NCBI GenBank assembly: GCA_016710095.1
Contig: JADJLL010000003.1
Location: forward strand, 143,653-207,652
DNA: 64,000 nucleotides
Direction of reading: 5' to 3'
DNA from: Candidatus Eiseniibacteriota bacterium
Lineage (GTDB): Bacteria; Eisenbacteria; RBG-16-71-46
Part shown: in pieces, positions 18,145 to 27,698 of the stretch
Position numbering within the stretch: position 1 is the stretch's first letter
How the letters are laid out: each line of letters starts with the position of its first letter
Notes under the pieces: generated by a model
The model's input: the letters and a program-made list of their open reading frames with translations, nothing else
Database searches by the model: none
What the model was told of the DNA's origin: nothing
Position numbers and translations under genes: made by a program

Positions 18145-21100
18145 ATGTCTCCCTTCACTCCGCTTCGCGTGCGATCGCACGGCACGTTGCTGGCCGGGAC
18201 GGCGAGTCCCGAGCAGCTCGTGGACCGCGCGCTCGAGCTGGGCTACGGCGCGCTCGCGCTCACCGACCGCGACAACCTCTATCTGGCCGTGCGCTTCCTG
18301 CAGCACGCGGGCAAGTCCGGACTGCAGGCGCTGCCGGGCGCCGAGCTCACGCACGGACGCACGGCCGCGCTGCTGCTGCCGGTGGACCGGCGCGGCTGGG
18401 CCACGCTGTGCGCGCTGCTCACCGCGCGCCGGCTCGACGAGTCGTTCGACCTCGTGCGCGCGATCGGCGCGAACCACGCGGGGCTGCACGTGATCGTCGA
18501 GTCCGTGGCGCTCGCCGCGGCGCTGATCGCCGCGGGCGTGCCGGCGGCGATTCCCGCCGAGGCCGAGCACGCGCGCGCGCTCACGCACCGCGGCGGGCTG
18601 TGGCTCGGCGTGCGCGGGCTGCCGCGCGAGCGCGCGGCGCTGCGCGAGCGGCTCGGCGCGGCGTGGAAGCTCGGCGTGCCCGCGGTCGCGACGGGCGACG
18701 TGATGCTGCGCGACCCGGGCGATCACGAGGCGCATCGCGTCGCGGTGACCGCGGCGGCGGGCGAGCTCATCGAGCGCATGCCGCCGGGCTCGTTCTGCGA
18801 CCCATTGGCCTGGCTCGCCTCGCCCGCCGAGTGGGAGCGTCGCGTGCGCGCGATGTGCGCGGGCGGCGGCTGCACCGAAGCGGCCGACACGCTGCTCGCG
18901 AACAACGAAGCGCTCGCGCGCCGCTGCCGCTGCGAGATCTCGATGGGCGTGCCCATCCTGCCGAGCGCACCGCTGCCCGACGGCGTCACCGAAGACGGCG
19001 CGCTGCGCGCCGCCACGCTGGCCGGCATCGGCCGCCGCTACCCCACTCCGGCCGCCCGGAGGGCGGCGCTCCTGCGCATGGAGGAAGAACTCACGCTCAT
19101 CTCGCGCATGGGCTTCACGGGCTACTTCCTGCTCGTCGCGAACATCGTCGCGTTCGCGAGCTCGCGCGGCATCCCGAGCGTCGGGCGCGGCTCGGGCGCC
19201 AGCTCGATCGTGTCGTACCTGCTCGGCGTGACGAGCGTGGACCCGCTCCGCTACGGGCTCTGCTTCGAGCGCTTCCTGCACCCGCAGCGGCGCGACTGCC
19301 CGGACCTGGACGTGGACCTGTGCTGGCGGCGGCGAGACGAAGTGATCGCGCACGTGTACGACGCGTACGGCCACGACCGCGTCGCCATGATCTCGACGCA
19401 CGCGACCATGGGCCCGCGCTCGGCGTTCCGCGAGGCGGCCAAGGCGCTCGGCGTGCCGCTGCCGCGCGTGAACGCGCTCGCGCGCCGCATCCCGCGCGGT
19501 GCGCTGCCCGATCCGTCGGCGCTCGAGAAGACGCTGCACGCGGGCAACGCCGACGAGTTCCGCGAGACACGTGTGGCGGAAGCGCTGCGATTGGCCGCCA
19601 CGCTGTCCGGCGCGCCGCGCCACCTGGGCATTCACTGCGGCGGGCTCGTGATCGCCGATCGCGAACTCACGCACTACCTGCCGCTCGAGCGCGCCGCCAA
19701 GGGCGTGGTCATTTCGCAGTTCGAGATGCGCGCGGTCGAGGCGATCGGGCTGGTCAAGATGGACCTGCTCGGCAACCGCGCGATCACCACGATCGGCGAG
19801 TGCGTGGCGCTGGCGAACCGTGCGGCGGCGGACGGTGTCGCGGGCGCCGCGCCGCCGCCCGATCCCGACCACATCGCCGAAAACGACGCGGCGACCGCGC
19901 ACACCGTCACCACCGGCGACACGCTGCACTGCTTCCAGCTCGAATCGCCCGCGATGCGCCACCTGCTGCGCATGCTGCGCGCGCGCACGCTCGACGACAC
20001 GGTCGCGGCGGTCGCGCTCGTGCGCCCGGGCCCGGCCGAGTCGGGCATGAAGGAGGCGTTCTGCCGCCGCGCGCGCGGGCTCGAGCCGATCGCGTACCCG
20101 CACGAGCGCCTGCGTGCCACGCTCGCCGAGACGCACGGCATCATGCTGTACGAGGAAGACGTCATGCGCGTCGCCGCCGCGCTGTGCGGGCTGCCGCTCG
20201 CCGAGGGCGAGACGCTGCGCCGCGCGATCGCGGGCTCGCGCGACGACGAGGAGTTCCGCTTCCTCGAACGCGGCTTCCTCGCGCAGGCGATGCGCACCGG
20301 CGTGGACGAGCCGTCGGCGCGCGCGGTGTGGCGCGACCTCACGCGCTTCGCGGGCTACGCGTTCTGCAAGGCGCACGCGGCGGGCTACGGCAAGCTCGGC
20401 TGGCAGGCGGCGTACTTCAAGACGCACTTCCCCGCCGCGTGGGGCGCGGGCGTGCTCAACCATCACGCCGGCATGTACCCCGCGTGGGTGCACGTCGAGG
20501 ACCTGCGCCGCCACGGCGTGGCTTTCGCGCCGCCGTGCGCGCAGGAAAGTGGCTGGGACTCGACGCTCGCGCCGGGCTCGCTCGCGGGAGCCGGCGGCAC
20601 CGTGCGCGTCGGGCTGCACCGCGTGACGGGGCTGTCGCACGCGACCGGCGAGCGACTGCTCGCCACGCGCGGCCGAGGCGGGACCGTTCGTGTCGTTCGC
20701 CGACTTCATGGACCGCGTGCGCCCGACACCGCCCGAGCTCGAAGCGCTCGTGCTCGCGGGCGCATGCGACTGGACCCGACGCGCGCGCGCCGCGCTCCTG
20801 CTCGAGGCCCGCATCGGCGTGGCGCTGGCGGCGCGCGCGGGACACAGTGTGCGATCGGCACGCAGCGTGGCGCCGCCCGCGCTGTCGCTCGCCGACGGCC
20901 ACACGCTCGCGGGCGCCGCGACGGCGCCGAAGCCCGGCGGCGAGGCGCTGCCCGAGCTGGCGGAGTTCGCGCTCGCGCACCGCGTGCGCGGCGAGTTCGC
21001 GGCGACCGGGCTGTGGTTCGCCGCGCATCCGCTGCGTGCGCTCGCGCCCGACAACGTGCGGCGCGGCGCGGTGGACGCGGCGTCGCTCGAGCGTCACGTG

Positions 21101-21481
21101 GGGCGGCGCGTGAGCATCGTCGGCATTCCGTGCGCGTCGCGCCGCGTGGAGTCGAAGACCGGCGGGCACGTGCTCTTCACCACGCTGGCCGACGAGTCCG
21201 GGCTCGCCGAGTGCGTGCTGTTCCCGCGCGACTATCCGCGCCTGGGGCCGGCCATGCGCGCGGAGATCGTGCGCGCCGAGGGACGCGTGGACGATTCGCT
21301 CGGGGCGCTCACGCTGGTCGTCGAGCGCGCGTGGGGATTCGGCGGCGACGCGCGCCACGAGGGCGCGCCGTCACGCAACCGCGACGATTCGCTGAGCGGC
21401 CGCGCGGGCGAGACCGGCCCGCCGTCGCGTTACCGCATGGGCAGCAGCGAAGCCGCGCGCGCCGCGGCCGCGGGAGCGTGA
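18145..21481 (+). CDS. dnaE2: DnaE2-type error-prone DNA polymerase III alpha subunit, frameshifted
   Basis: An N-terminal degenerate PHP domain (LALTDRDNLYLAVRFLQHAGK) is followed by the C-family polymerase core. Visible blocks are GRGSGASSIVSYLLGVTSVDP, the catalytic CPDLDVDLCWRRRDEV (Asp387, Asp389), STHATMGPRSAFREAAKALG, FQLESPAMRHLLR and the KAHAAGYGKLGWQAAYFK helix region. The C-terminus carries an OB domain (VGIPCASRRVESKTGGHVLF) and none of the tau-binding region of replicative DnaE. The frame breaks at about 20665-20674; removing one G gives LLATRAEAGPFVSFADFMDR and a product of about 1,111 residues. The length and operon position after a Y-family polymerase fit damage-induced translesion synthesis. 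The convergent neighbour starts 7 bases away. Confidence 0.88.
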
Positions 21482-21488
21482 CGCGGCC

Positions 21489-23681
21489 TCAACGCTGGAA
21501 GCGGTACGACGCCTTCGCGAACACCTGGCGCGAGGTCAGGTGCTCGCGGCGCTGCGGTTCGTCCCAGCCGGTGTTCACGCCCACGTACAGGACGGTGCCG
21601 GGGTGCAGCACGTAGCCGGCGAGTCCGTTGAGCACCATGTGGCGCGAGTCGCTGTCGTATTGCGGATAGAACCGCACCGACAGGCGCCGCGTGAACTGCG
21701 CGGTGGTCTTGGCGCCCACGAGCCACACGCTGAGCAGCGATTCGCCGCCGGCATGCTTGGCGAGCCGCAGGTGGTTCGCGGTGGGCTCCACGGTGATCCA
21801 CGCCGTGGGCCGCACCGTCGCGCTCAGGTCGTACGTCTCCTGCCACACCGAGTACGACGATGCGTCGTCGTCGCCGTACCAGACGCCCTTGCCCGCGTCG
21901 AAATCGCCCGAGAAGCTCACCGCGCGCCAGACGCTGTTGTCGTAGTACACGTGAAACCGCGGCGTGTCGTAGTTGCGCGACTGCCAGTGCTCGCCCATGA
22001 ACTGCATGCCCGTCCACACGAACTGGTTCTTGCGCAGGACCCAGTCGATACCGGGCGTGAACTCGTAGTAGTCGAGCCGCCCCGTGCGGTCGTGGATCAA
22101 CATGCACATCTGCGTCCACGACACGCGCTGGAACGGACTGGCTTCGGGATAGAAGTTCAGCTGGCCGCTGACGCGGCGGTAGTCCACGCCGATGCGATCC
22201 TCGGTGCCGATCTCGTTGCGATACTGCTCACCCACGTGCCGGTAGCCGAAGCCCACGTGCGCGCGCCGGCTGCTGTGGTCGAGGCGCGCCACCCACATCG
22301 TGCCGCCCGGCGACTCACGGCGCAGGCCGCCTTCGCCGTCGTCCACGTCGAAGCGCGACTCCGAGCGCACGGCCTGGGATTCGTAGCTCCAGTGATCCGA
22401 GAAACGCCCCTGCGCGTCGAGCCCCACGATCGCGTTGCTCGTGCTCGTGCCGCCCCCCGCGGGATCCTCGGCGTCCTGCACGTGACCGGCGAAGATCAAC
22501 CCCACGCCCTGACCGTTGCCGTACGGCAGCGTCTCGCGCGTCAGCGCCCACGTGCCGCGCTGCGACAGTCCCCACGGTCCCGCGCCCACGCCCGCGAGCG
22601 AGGCGCCGCCGGCGTCACGCACGACCAGCGTGCCGGTGCGCACACCGCCGATGCGGCCGGTCAGCTTGAGTCCCCAGTCCGGGTCGCTCATGCGGCGCGA
22701 GTAGACGAGGCTGAGCGGCGTCTGGAACACCTCGCCGCCCTCGAGGAAGAACGGACGCTTCTCCGGGTACGAGAGCGGGAAGCGCCGGTTCGCGCCGACC
22801 TGCAGCCGGTCGGCCTCGAGCTGGCTGAAGTCGGGATTGATCGTGGCATTGAGCGCGAGCGACTGCGTGACCGACGTCTGCACGTCGAGCCCGGCGTCGT
22901 CCGCTTCGCTGTTCGACCACGGCGTCGCGATGCCGTCACCGTCGATCGTACGTGCGCCGAGCAGCGCGCCGAACGCGTACGGCTCGACGGTCAGGTTGCT
23001 GCCGCCGGTGACGGAACCGAGACCGGTCAGGTCCGCGGCCTGCAGCATCACGCTGCCGGCCTGGCTTTCGACCAGCGGCGGCCACGAGGCGACCTCGTTC
23101 CACGCCGAAATCTCACGGCGGATCCACAGCCGCCACGGGCGCGTCGCGTGCGTCGGCAGCCGCATCGCACGGAAGGGCACCGCGATCTCGGCCGTCCACG
23201 CGCCGTCGCCGCGCTGCGCCTCGGCCTCCCACACGGCGTCCCACTTGAAGTCGGGGTCGACCGTCAGCACGCCGTCCAACTGCACGCCGTAGGGGTTCAC
23301 GCCGAAGATGTACGCGCGCTGGCCGTCGCCGTCGGTGTCCACGTGCATCGAGATGTGGTCGCCGTCCGTGATGCGGTCGCGCGGCGTGAGGCTCGCGCGC
23401 AGCGGTCGCCGCGCGCTGCACCAGATGCCGAACACGATGCGATCGTCGTCGTACACCACCTTCACGAGCGTGCTCTCGGCGCACGGCTGCCCCTCGCGCG
23501 CGCCGATCAGCCGGAACGCGTCGATCGCGGGCGCGGTCGCCCAGGCGGCGTCGTCGAGGCGGCCGTCCACGTGGAGCTTGCCCGCGATGCGCGTGGCGGG
23601 CACGGAGGGACGCTCGGCGCCCAGGGACGGGACCGCGGCGAACAACGACAGAAGGAACAACAGGGCGAACAGGCGGCGCAT
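21489..23681 (-). CDS. Exported DUF5916 protein with N-terminal CBM9-like domain
   Basis: Signal peptide (about 1-22, LFALLFLLSLFAAVPSLG). A CBM9-like beta-sandwich follows: KLHVDGRLDDAAWATAPAI, VKVVYDDDRIVFGIWC, HVDTDGDGQRAYIFGVNPYG and WTAEIAVPFRAMRLP. A long DUF5916 region then includes NPDFSQLEADRLQVGANRR and YPEKRPFFLEGGEVFQ, with alternating hydrophobic strands ending in KASYRFQR, which looks like an outer-membrane barrel. Such proteins are widespread in FCB bacteria and probably handle extracellular carbohydrate, but no activity is established. ATG at 23681 (MRRLF) begins the leader; an in-frame ATG at 23717 would add 12 residues. 730 residues. Confidence 0.88.
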   Translation of the reverse strand: MRRLFALLFLLSLFAAVPSLGAERPSVPATRIAGKLHVDGRLDDAAWATAPAIDAFRLIGAREGQPCAESTLVKVVYDDDRIVFGIWCSARRPLRASLTPRDRITDGDHISMHVDTDGDGQRAYIFGVNPYGVQLDGVLTVDPDFKWDAVWEAEAQRGDGAWTAEIAVPFRAMRLPTHATRPWRLWIRREISAWNEVASWPPLVESQAGSVMLQAADLTGLGSVTGGSNLTVEPYAFGALLGARTIDGDGIATPWSNSEADDAGLDVQTSVTQSLALNATINPDFSQLEADRLQVGANRRFPLSYPEKRPFFLEGGEVFQTPLSLVYSRRMSDPDWGLKLTGRIGGVRTGTLVVRDAGGASLAGVGAGPWGLSQRGTWALTRETLPYGNGQGVGLIFAGHVQDAEDPAGGGTSTSNAIVGLDAQGRFSDHWSYESQAVRSESRFDVDDGEGGLRRESPGGTMWVARLDHSSRRAHVGFGYRHVGEQYRNEIGTEDRIGVDYRRVSGQLNFYPEASPFQRVSWTQMCMLIHDRTGRLDYYEFTPGIDWVLRKNQFVWTGMQFMGEHWQSRNYDTPRFHVYYDNSVWRAVSFSGDFDAGKGVWYGDDDASSYSVWQETYDLSATVRPTAWITVEPTANHLRLAKHAGGESLLSVWLVGAKTTAQFTRRLSVRFYPQYDSDSRHMVLNGLAGYVLHPGTVLYVGVNTGWDEPQRREHLTSRQVFAKASYRFQR

Positions 23682-23821
23682 GGCGACGGGCTTCCACGGT
23701 ACGGGGCGGATGGCCATCAGCGAGGCCGGGAGCGGCGCGAAGCCGGAGGATGGAAAGCGCCGCGCACAATACACGCGGGACAGGGAAAGATTGGCGGCGA
23801 GCGCCGAATACGGGCCAGCGC

Positions 23822-23837
23822 GAGCCGTTCGCGGCTC
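23822..23837 (-). terminator. UUCG-capped hairpin after the nitronate monooxygenase gene
   Basis: GAGCCG-TTCG-CGGCTC, extended imperfectly by GGGCC/GGCCC, lies 30 bases past the stop at 23867 on the minus strand. There is no clean T-run, so termination is only probable. Confidence 0.4.
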
Positions 23838-23866
23838 ACGGCCCGACGAGCGCGGACGAACGGCCG

Positions 23867-24853
23867 TCAGGCCCGGGCGGCCTCCCGGCACTCGCGCACG
23901 ATGTCCGCGACCGGCGCGATCGAGCGGATCGCCGCGACGCTCTTCCCCGCCTGCCACACGTCGCGCCCTTCGCGCGGGTCGTAGGCGTCGCGCTTCATGA
24001 GCCACACCGACTTCAGCGTGAACCACGTGCGCATCCAGTGCTTCGTGCGCGGACCCTTGAGCATCCAGCGCTCGAACGCGTTCACCTTCGTGCCCGCGCG
24101 CTTCACCCACGGCGTGTTGAGCACGGCCACGGGCACGCCCGTGATGCGCTCGGACAGCACGACGTCGTCCTCCGACGCCGCGACGATCGCGCGCTTGTAC
24201 GCCTCGCTCGCGTTGCACTCGGGCGTCGCGATGAAGCGCGTGCCCATCTGCACGCCCGCGTAGCCCGCGCGCAGCGCCGCCGCGAAGCCCGCGCCGTCGC
24301 CGATGCCGCCCGCGCACACGACCGGCAGGCCGAACGGCTGCAGTTCCGTGAGCAGCTCTTCCATGCCGCGTGCGCCGGCGTGCCCGCCCGCGCGGCGATT
24401 GACCGCGATCAGTCCGTCCACGCCGCCCTGCACGGCCTTCGCCGCCCACTTGGCTTCCGTCACGTCGTGATAGACCACGCCGCCCACGGCGTGCGCGCGA
24501 TCGGCGACCCAGCGCGGGTTGCCGAGCGAGGTGACGAAGAACCTCACGCCCTCCTCGAGCGCGACGTCCACCCACTGCTCCATGCGCTTCATGTACTCGG
24601 CGGACGACTTCTCGATCAGCGCGTTCATGCCGAGCGGCTTGCTCGTCAGCGTGCGCATGTAACGCAGCCCTTCGCGGAACTCGCGCTTGTGCACGTACGT
24701 CAGCGACACGGGCTGCACGATGCCGATGCCGCCGGCCTCGCTCACGGCCGCGACCAGTTCGGGATTGCCGCACGGGTACATCGCGCCGCCGATGAGCGGC
24801 ACCTCGATGCGCGCGTGCCGCGTGAGCGGCGTGTCGAGCGCGTTCGCGCTCAC
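23867..24853 (-). CDS. Nitronate monooxygenase (2-nitropropane dioxygenase family)
   Basis: The 328-residue FMN-dependent TIM barrel begins after a GTG that overlaps the previous stop (GTGA). Family blocks are VPLIGGAMYPCGNPELVAAVSEAGGIGIVQP near the start, AVNRRAGGHAGARG with the conserved flavin/substrate histidine region, PVVCAGGIGDGAGFAAALRAGYAGVQMGTRF for phosphate binding, and ATPECNASEAYKRAI. Such enzymes oxidise alkyl nitronates and protect against toxic nitro compounds; some members have other roles, including enoyl reduction in lipid pathways. It is the last gene of a three-gene overlapping operon with a DUF4442 thioesterase-fold protein and an HD protein, which hints at acyl or fatty-acid metabolism. 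Confidence 0.9.
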   Translation of the reverse strand: MSANALDTPLTRHARIEVPLIGGAMYPCGNPELVAAVSEAGGIGIVQPVSLTYVHKREFREGLRYMRTLTSKPLGMNALIEKSSAEYMKRMEQWVDVALEEGVRFFVTSLGNPRWVADRAHAVGGVVYHDVTEAKWAAKAVQGGVDGLIAVNRRAGGHAGARGMEELLTELQPFGLPVVCAGGIGDGAGFAAALRAGYAGVQMGTRFIATPECNASEAYKRAIVAASEDDVVLSERITGVPVAVLNTPWVKRAGTKVNAFERWMLKGPRTKHWMRTWFTLKSVWLMKRDAYDPREGRDVWQAGKSVAAIRSIAPVADIVRECREAARA

Positions 24854-25338
24854 GACGCGGGCACCAGGCCGAGCCGCCAGCGCACGGTGATCACGGCGAC
24901 GATCTCGTTCGCCTCGTCGCGGATCTCGGCGATCACGTCGTGCTCGACGTCCTCGCCGGTCACCCCGGGCACGGTCACACGGCTCTCGGCGGTCAGCAGA
25001 CCGCGCGCCTTCTTGCGGAACTCGATGTTCAGTCCCGTCACGATGCTGCGGATGCCGCCCGGCAGCGCGGTCGTCATCGCGAGCCCGCTCGCGAGCTCGC
25101 CCAGATTGCCGAGCGCGAGCGCGTGGATGCTGTTGAGGTGATTGCGCACGCCGCGGCGGTCGCGCAGACGCACGACCACGTGCCCGGGCTCGAGCGACTC
25201 CACGCGCGCGCCGAGCGCGCCGGAGTACGGCACCATGCTTCCGAACGCGAGCATGAACAGCTCGCGCCCGAACGGCAGGCCGGAGCACTGCCGCCAGAGT
25301 TTCAGCACCTGCTGCCCGGGAGACGGACGGCCGCTCAT
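24850..25338 (-). CDS. DUF4442 hotdog-fold protein (thioesterase-like)
   Basis: The 162-residue product has the DUF4442 hotdog pattern: GRELFMLAFGSMVPYSGALGARVESLEPGHVVVRLRDRRGVRNHLNSIHALALGNLGELASGLA. The NHLNSIHA block matches the active-site region of PaaI-like thioesterases, followed by KKARGLLTAE. The ATG at 25338 overlaps the upstream stop (ATGA); a start three codons further up is possible. It is expected to act on acyl-CoA-like substrates, but the substrate is unknown. It is coupled at both ends to the HD-domain gene and the nitronate monooxygenase gene. Confidence 0.85.
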   Translation of the reverse strand: MSGRPSPGQQVLKLWRQCSGLPFGRELFMLAFGSMVPYSGALGARVESLEPGHVVVRLRDRRGVRNHLNSIHALALGNLGELASGLAMTTALPGGIRSIVTGLNIEFRKKARGLLTAESRVTVPGVTGEDVEHDVIAEIRDEANEIVAVITVRWRLGLVPAS

Positions 25339-25904
25339 TTCTCCCACCCTTCACGCGAGGCCTTGAGCGCGTCGAGCGTGAACGCGACGTGCGCGTCGAG
25401 ATCCACGTCCAGCTCGGCGGCGCCCTGCACGATGTCCTCGCGGCTCACGTTGCGCGCGAAGTCCGCGCGGCCGAGCTTCTTCTTGACCGACTTCGCTTCG
25501 AGGTTCGCGACCGACTTGTCGGGCAACACGAGCGAGCACGCGACGATGAAGCCGCACAGCTCGTCCACCGCGAACAGCGTCTTCGCCATGAGCGTCTCGC
25601 GCGCGACGCCCGTGTGCGTCGCGTGCCCGAGCACCGCGGTGCAGACGTCCTCGGGCCAGCCCTTCTCGCGCAGCACCGCGACGCCGGCGACGGGGTGCCG
25701 CTCGAGGTCGGGATGGCGCTCCCAGTCGAAATCGTGAATCAGCCCGGTGACGCCCCAGCGGTCCGGGTCCTCACCCGCGCGCACGGCATGCGCGCGCATG
25801 GCGGCCTCGACGCACAGGCAGTGCTTGCGGAGCGCGGGGTTCTCGATCCACTCGTGCAGCAGCGCGAGCGCTTCGTCGCGGCTCGGACACGCGGTCGTGG
25901 TCAT
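25335..25904 (-). CDS. HD-domain protein (predicted phosphohydrolase)
   Basis: The 189-residue protein carries KHCLCVEAAMRAHA, the metal-binding pair LIHDFDWERHPDLERHP, AVLGHATHTG and FAVDELCGFIVACSLVLPDKS. This is the pattern of a widely conserved single-domain HD family with predicted metal-dependent phosphohydrolase activity; no substrate is known. The ATG at 25904 has GAGGAG in front and is preferred over one six codons upstream. First gene of the overlapping HD / DUF4442 / nitronate monooxygenase operon. Confidence 0.88.
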   Translation of the reverse strand: MTTTACPSRDEALALLHEWIENPALRKHCLCVEAAMRAHAVRAGEDPDRWGVTGLIHDFDWERHPDLERHPVAGVAVLREKGWPEDVCTAVLGHATHTGVARETLMAKTLFAVDELCGFIVACSLVLPDKSVANLEAKSVKKKLGRADFARNVSREDIVQGAAELDVDLDAHVAFTLDALKASREGWEK

Positions 25905-25924
25905 CGGGGCTCCTCGGAACACGG

Positions 25925-25949
25925 AAGGCGGCGCATCACGCGCCGCCTT
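25925..25949 (-). terminator. Hairpin terminator after the ferredoxin gene
   Basis: A perfect 10-base stem (AAGGCGGCGC with GCGCCGCCTT, 25925-25934 and 25940-25949) with a 5-base loop lies between the ferredoxin stop and the HD gene start on the minus strand, separating the two transcription units. Confidence 0.65.
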
Positions 25950-25980
25950 GCCGGAACGCTCGGGTTTCGGACGCCGCGAA

Positions 25981-26217
25981 CTACTTGGCGAAGAACGCGC
26001 GGTTCTTGGCGGTGAAGCTCGTCCACTTCTCGGGCACGCCGTTGTCCGGGAAGATCGCCTGCACCGGGCACGCGGCTTCGCACGCCTGGCAGTCGATGCA
26101 CTCGTCGGGATGGATGTAGAACTGGTCCTCGCCCTCGTAGATGCAGTTGACGGGGCAGACTTCGACGCAGGACTTGTCCTTCACCCCGACACAGGGCTCG
26201 GCAATCACGAACGGCAT
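25981..26217 (-). CDS. fdxA: Seven-iron ferredoxin
   Basis: The 78-residue protein has eight cysteines: Cys9, Cys17, Cys21, Cys25 and the canonical second motif Cys40-x2-Cys43-x2-Cys46-x3-CysPro (CIDCQACEAACPVQAI). The spacing of the first set (C-x7-C-x3-C-x3-C) matches [3Fe-4S][4Fe-4S] ferredoxins such as FdxA, and PFVIAEPCVGVKDKSCVEVCPVNC is characteristic. It carries low-potential electrons for cytosolic enzymes. GGAGG precedes the ATG. It is transcribed alone, closed by a hairpin. Confidence 0.94.
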   Translation of the reverse strand: MPFVIAEPCVGVKDKSCVEVCPVNCIYEGEDQFYIHPDECIDCQACEAACPVQAIFPDNGVPEKWTSFTAKNRAFFAK

Positions 26218-26487
26218 TCCAACCTCCGGGTAAGGCTCGGCGAGTGGCCGGGCGGCGAGCTGGGTAGCGGCGCGGCACTGAGAACGCGCGCAGGATAGGC
26301 AATCGGGCGGGAAGGCGGCAAGGCGAGCACCGCCCCGGACGCGAGTCCTTCGGCAAGTCCAGTCGCGCTCCGGCGCCCGTCCGTCCGCTGGTTTCGACCA
26401 TCCACCCCTCCGAGCTTGACCCCCGCGAGCGCGCTCGCAATCATCCGCCCGGACTTTGCCCCAGACCACGCCTTCCCCGGGACGCAC

Positions 26488-27669
26488 ATGACGCCGCCCA
26501 GTGATCTCTCCGCGCTCAAGATCGATCGTTCGACTCCTCCTTCCGGCCGCTCCGGCATGCCTCTCGGCTCGATCGTCGCGATCGTGGCCGCGCTCGCCGT
26601 GGTCGCGTTCCTCCTTCTGCCCAAGGTGCTCAAGAGCGCTCCCACCGTGACCGTCGGCCTCGCCGAGGCGACCGGCGGCGGCAGCGCCACCGGCGACGGC
26701 ATCACCGCGAACGGCTACGTGGTCGCGCGCACGAAGGCGTCCGTGTCGAGCAAGATCCTCGGCCGGCTCGCGTGGATCGGCGTGACCGAAGGCTCGCGCG
26801 TGAAGGCGGGCGACGTGATCGCGCGCATCGAGGACGCCGAGTACGCGGCGGCGGCCGCGACGGCGCAGGCGAACGTCGGCCAGTTCGAGGCGCAGCTCGC
26901 GCAGGCGAAGCGCGAGCTCAAGCGCTCGCAGTCGCTGCGCACGGACAACCTCGTGCCCGAGGCCGCGCTCGAAACCGCGCAGACGAGCGTCGAAGTGCTC
27001 ACCGCGCAGCTCGCCAGCGCGCGCGCGCAGGCGCGGCTCGCCGAGGCGAACTTCGCGAACACGCGCGTGCTCGCGCCCTTCGCCGGCACGGTGCTGCGCA
27101 AGGACGCCGAAGTCGGCGAGATCGTCGCGCCGTCGTCCGCCGGCGGCGGGCTCACGCGCACCGCGATCGTGACCATGGCCGACCTGCAGACGCTCGAAGT
27201 CGAAGTGGACGTGAACGAGGCGTACATCGCGCAGGTGCGCAACGGGCAGGACGCGCGCATCACGCTCGACGCCTACCCCGACACGTCGTTCACGGGCCGC
27301 GTGCGCCAGGTCGTGCCGACCGCCGACCGCCAGAAGGCGACCGTGCTCGTGAAGGTGAGCATCCTCGACCGCGACCCGCGCATTCTTTCGGAGATGGGCG
27401 CGAAGGTCGTGTTCGTGAGCCGCGGCGCCGATCGCGCCGCCGCGCCGCGCCGCGTGATGGCGCCCTCCGCGGCCGTCGTGCAGGAGAGCGGCTCCGCGCA
27501 CGTGTGGGTCGTCGAGAACGAAGCCGTGCGCCACGTGAGCGTGGACGTGGGCGCCACGCGAGGCGACAAGATCGAGATCCGCCAGGGGCTGTCCGGAGGC
27601 GAGAGCCTCGTGCTGCAGCCGCCCGCCACGCTGAAGGAAGGTGCGCGAGTGAAGCTCGCGAGCCGCTGA
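26488..27669 (+). CDS. Periplasmic adaptor (membrane fusion) protein, MacA/HlyD-like
   Basis: The 393-residue protein has one N-terminal membrane anchor (about 25-46). The lipoyl half-motif is GRLAWIGVTEGSRVKAGDVIARIEDAEY, followed by a helical hairpin (about 115-180) and the second half-motif NTRVLAPFAGTVLRKDAEVGEIVAP, then beta-barrel and membrane-proximal domains. It should bridge an inner-membrane ABC complex to the outer membrane. It begins a cluster of seven genes with two ATPase-permease-permease sets, so one adaptor may serve both. No outer-membrane TolC gene is present in the window. Confidence 0.9.
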   Translation: MTPPSDLSALKIDRSTPPSGRSGMPLGSIVAIVAALAVVAFLLLPKVLKSAPTVTVGLAEATGGGSATGDGITANGYVVARTKASVSSKILGRLAWIGVTEGSRVKAGDVIARIEDAEYAAAAATAQANVGQFEAQLAQAKRELKRSQSLRTDNLVPEAALETAQTSVEVLTAQLASARAQARLAEANFANTRVLAPFAGTVLRKDAEVGEIVAPSSAGGGLTRTAIVTMADLQTLEVEVDVNEAYIAQVRNGQDARITLDAYPDTSFTGRVRQVVPTADRQKATVLVKVSILDRDPRILSEMGAKVVFVSRGADRAAAPRRVMAPSAAVVQESGSAHVWVVENEAVRHVSVDVGATRGDKIEIRQGLSGGESLVLQPPATLKEGARVKLASR

Positions 27670-27698
27670 TCCACCGACTCTCGAAAGGAAGCCCCTCC

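Noticed and set aside
18091..21054. A 987-codon minus-strand open frame opposite DnaE2
   Set aside because: It has no signal, domain or ribosome site, while the plus-strand polymerase is clear.
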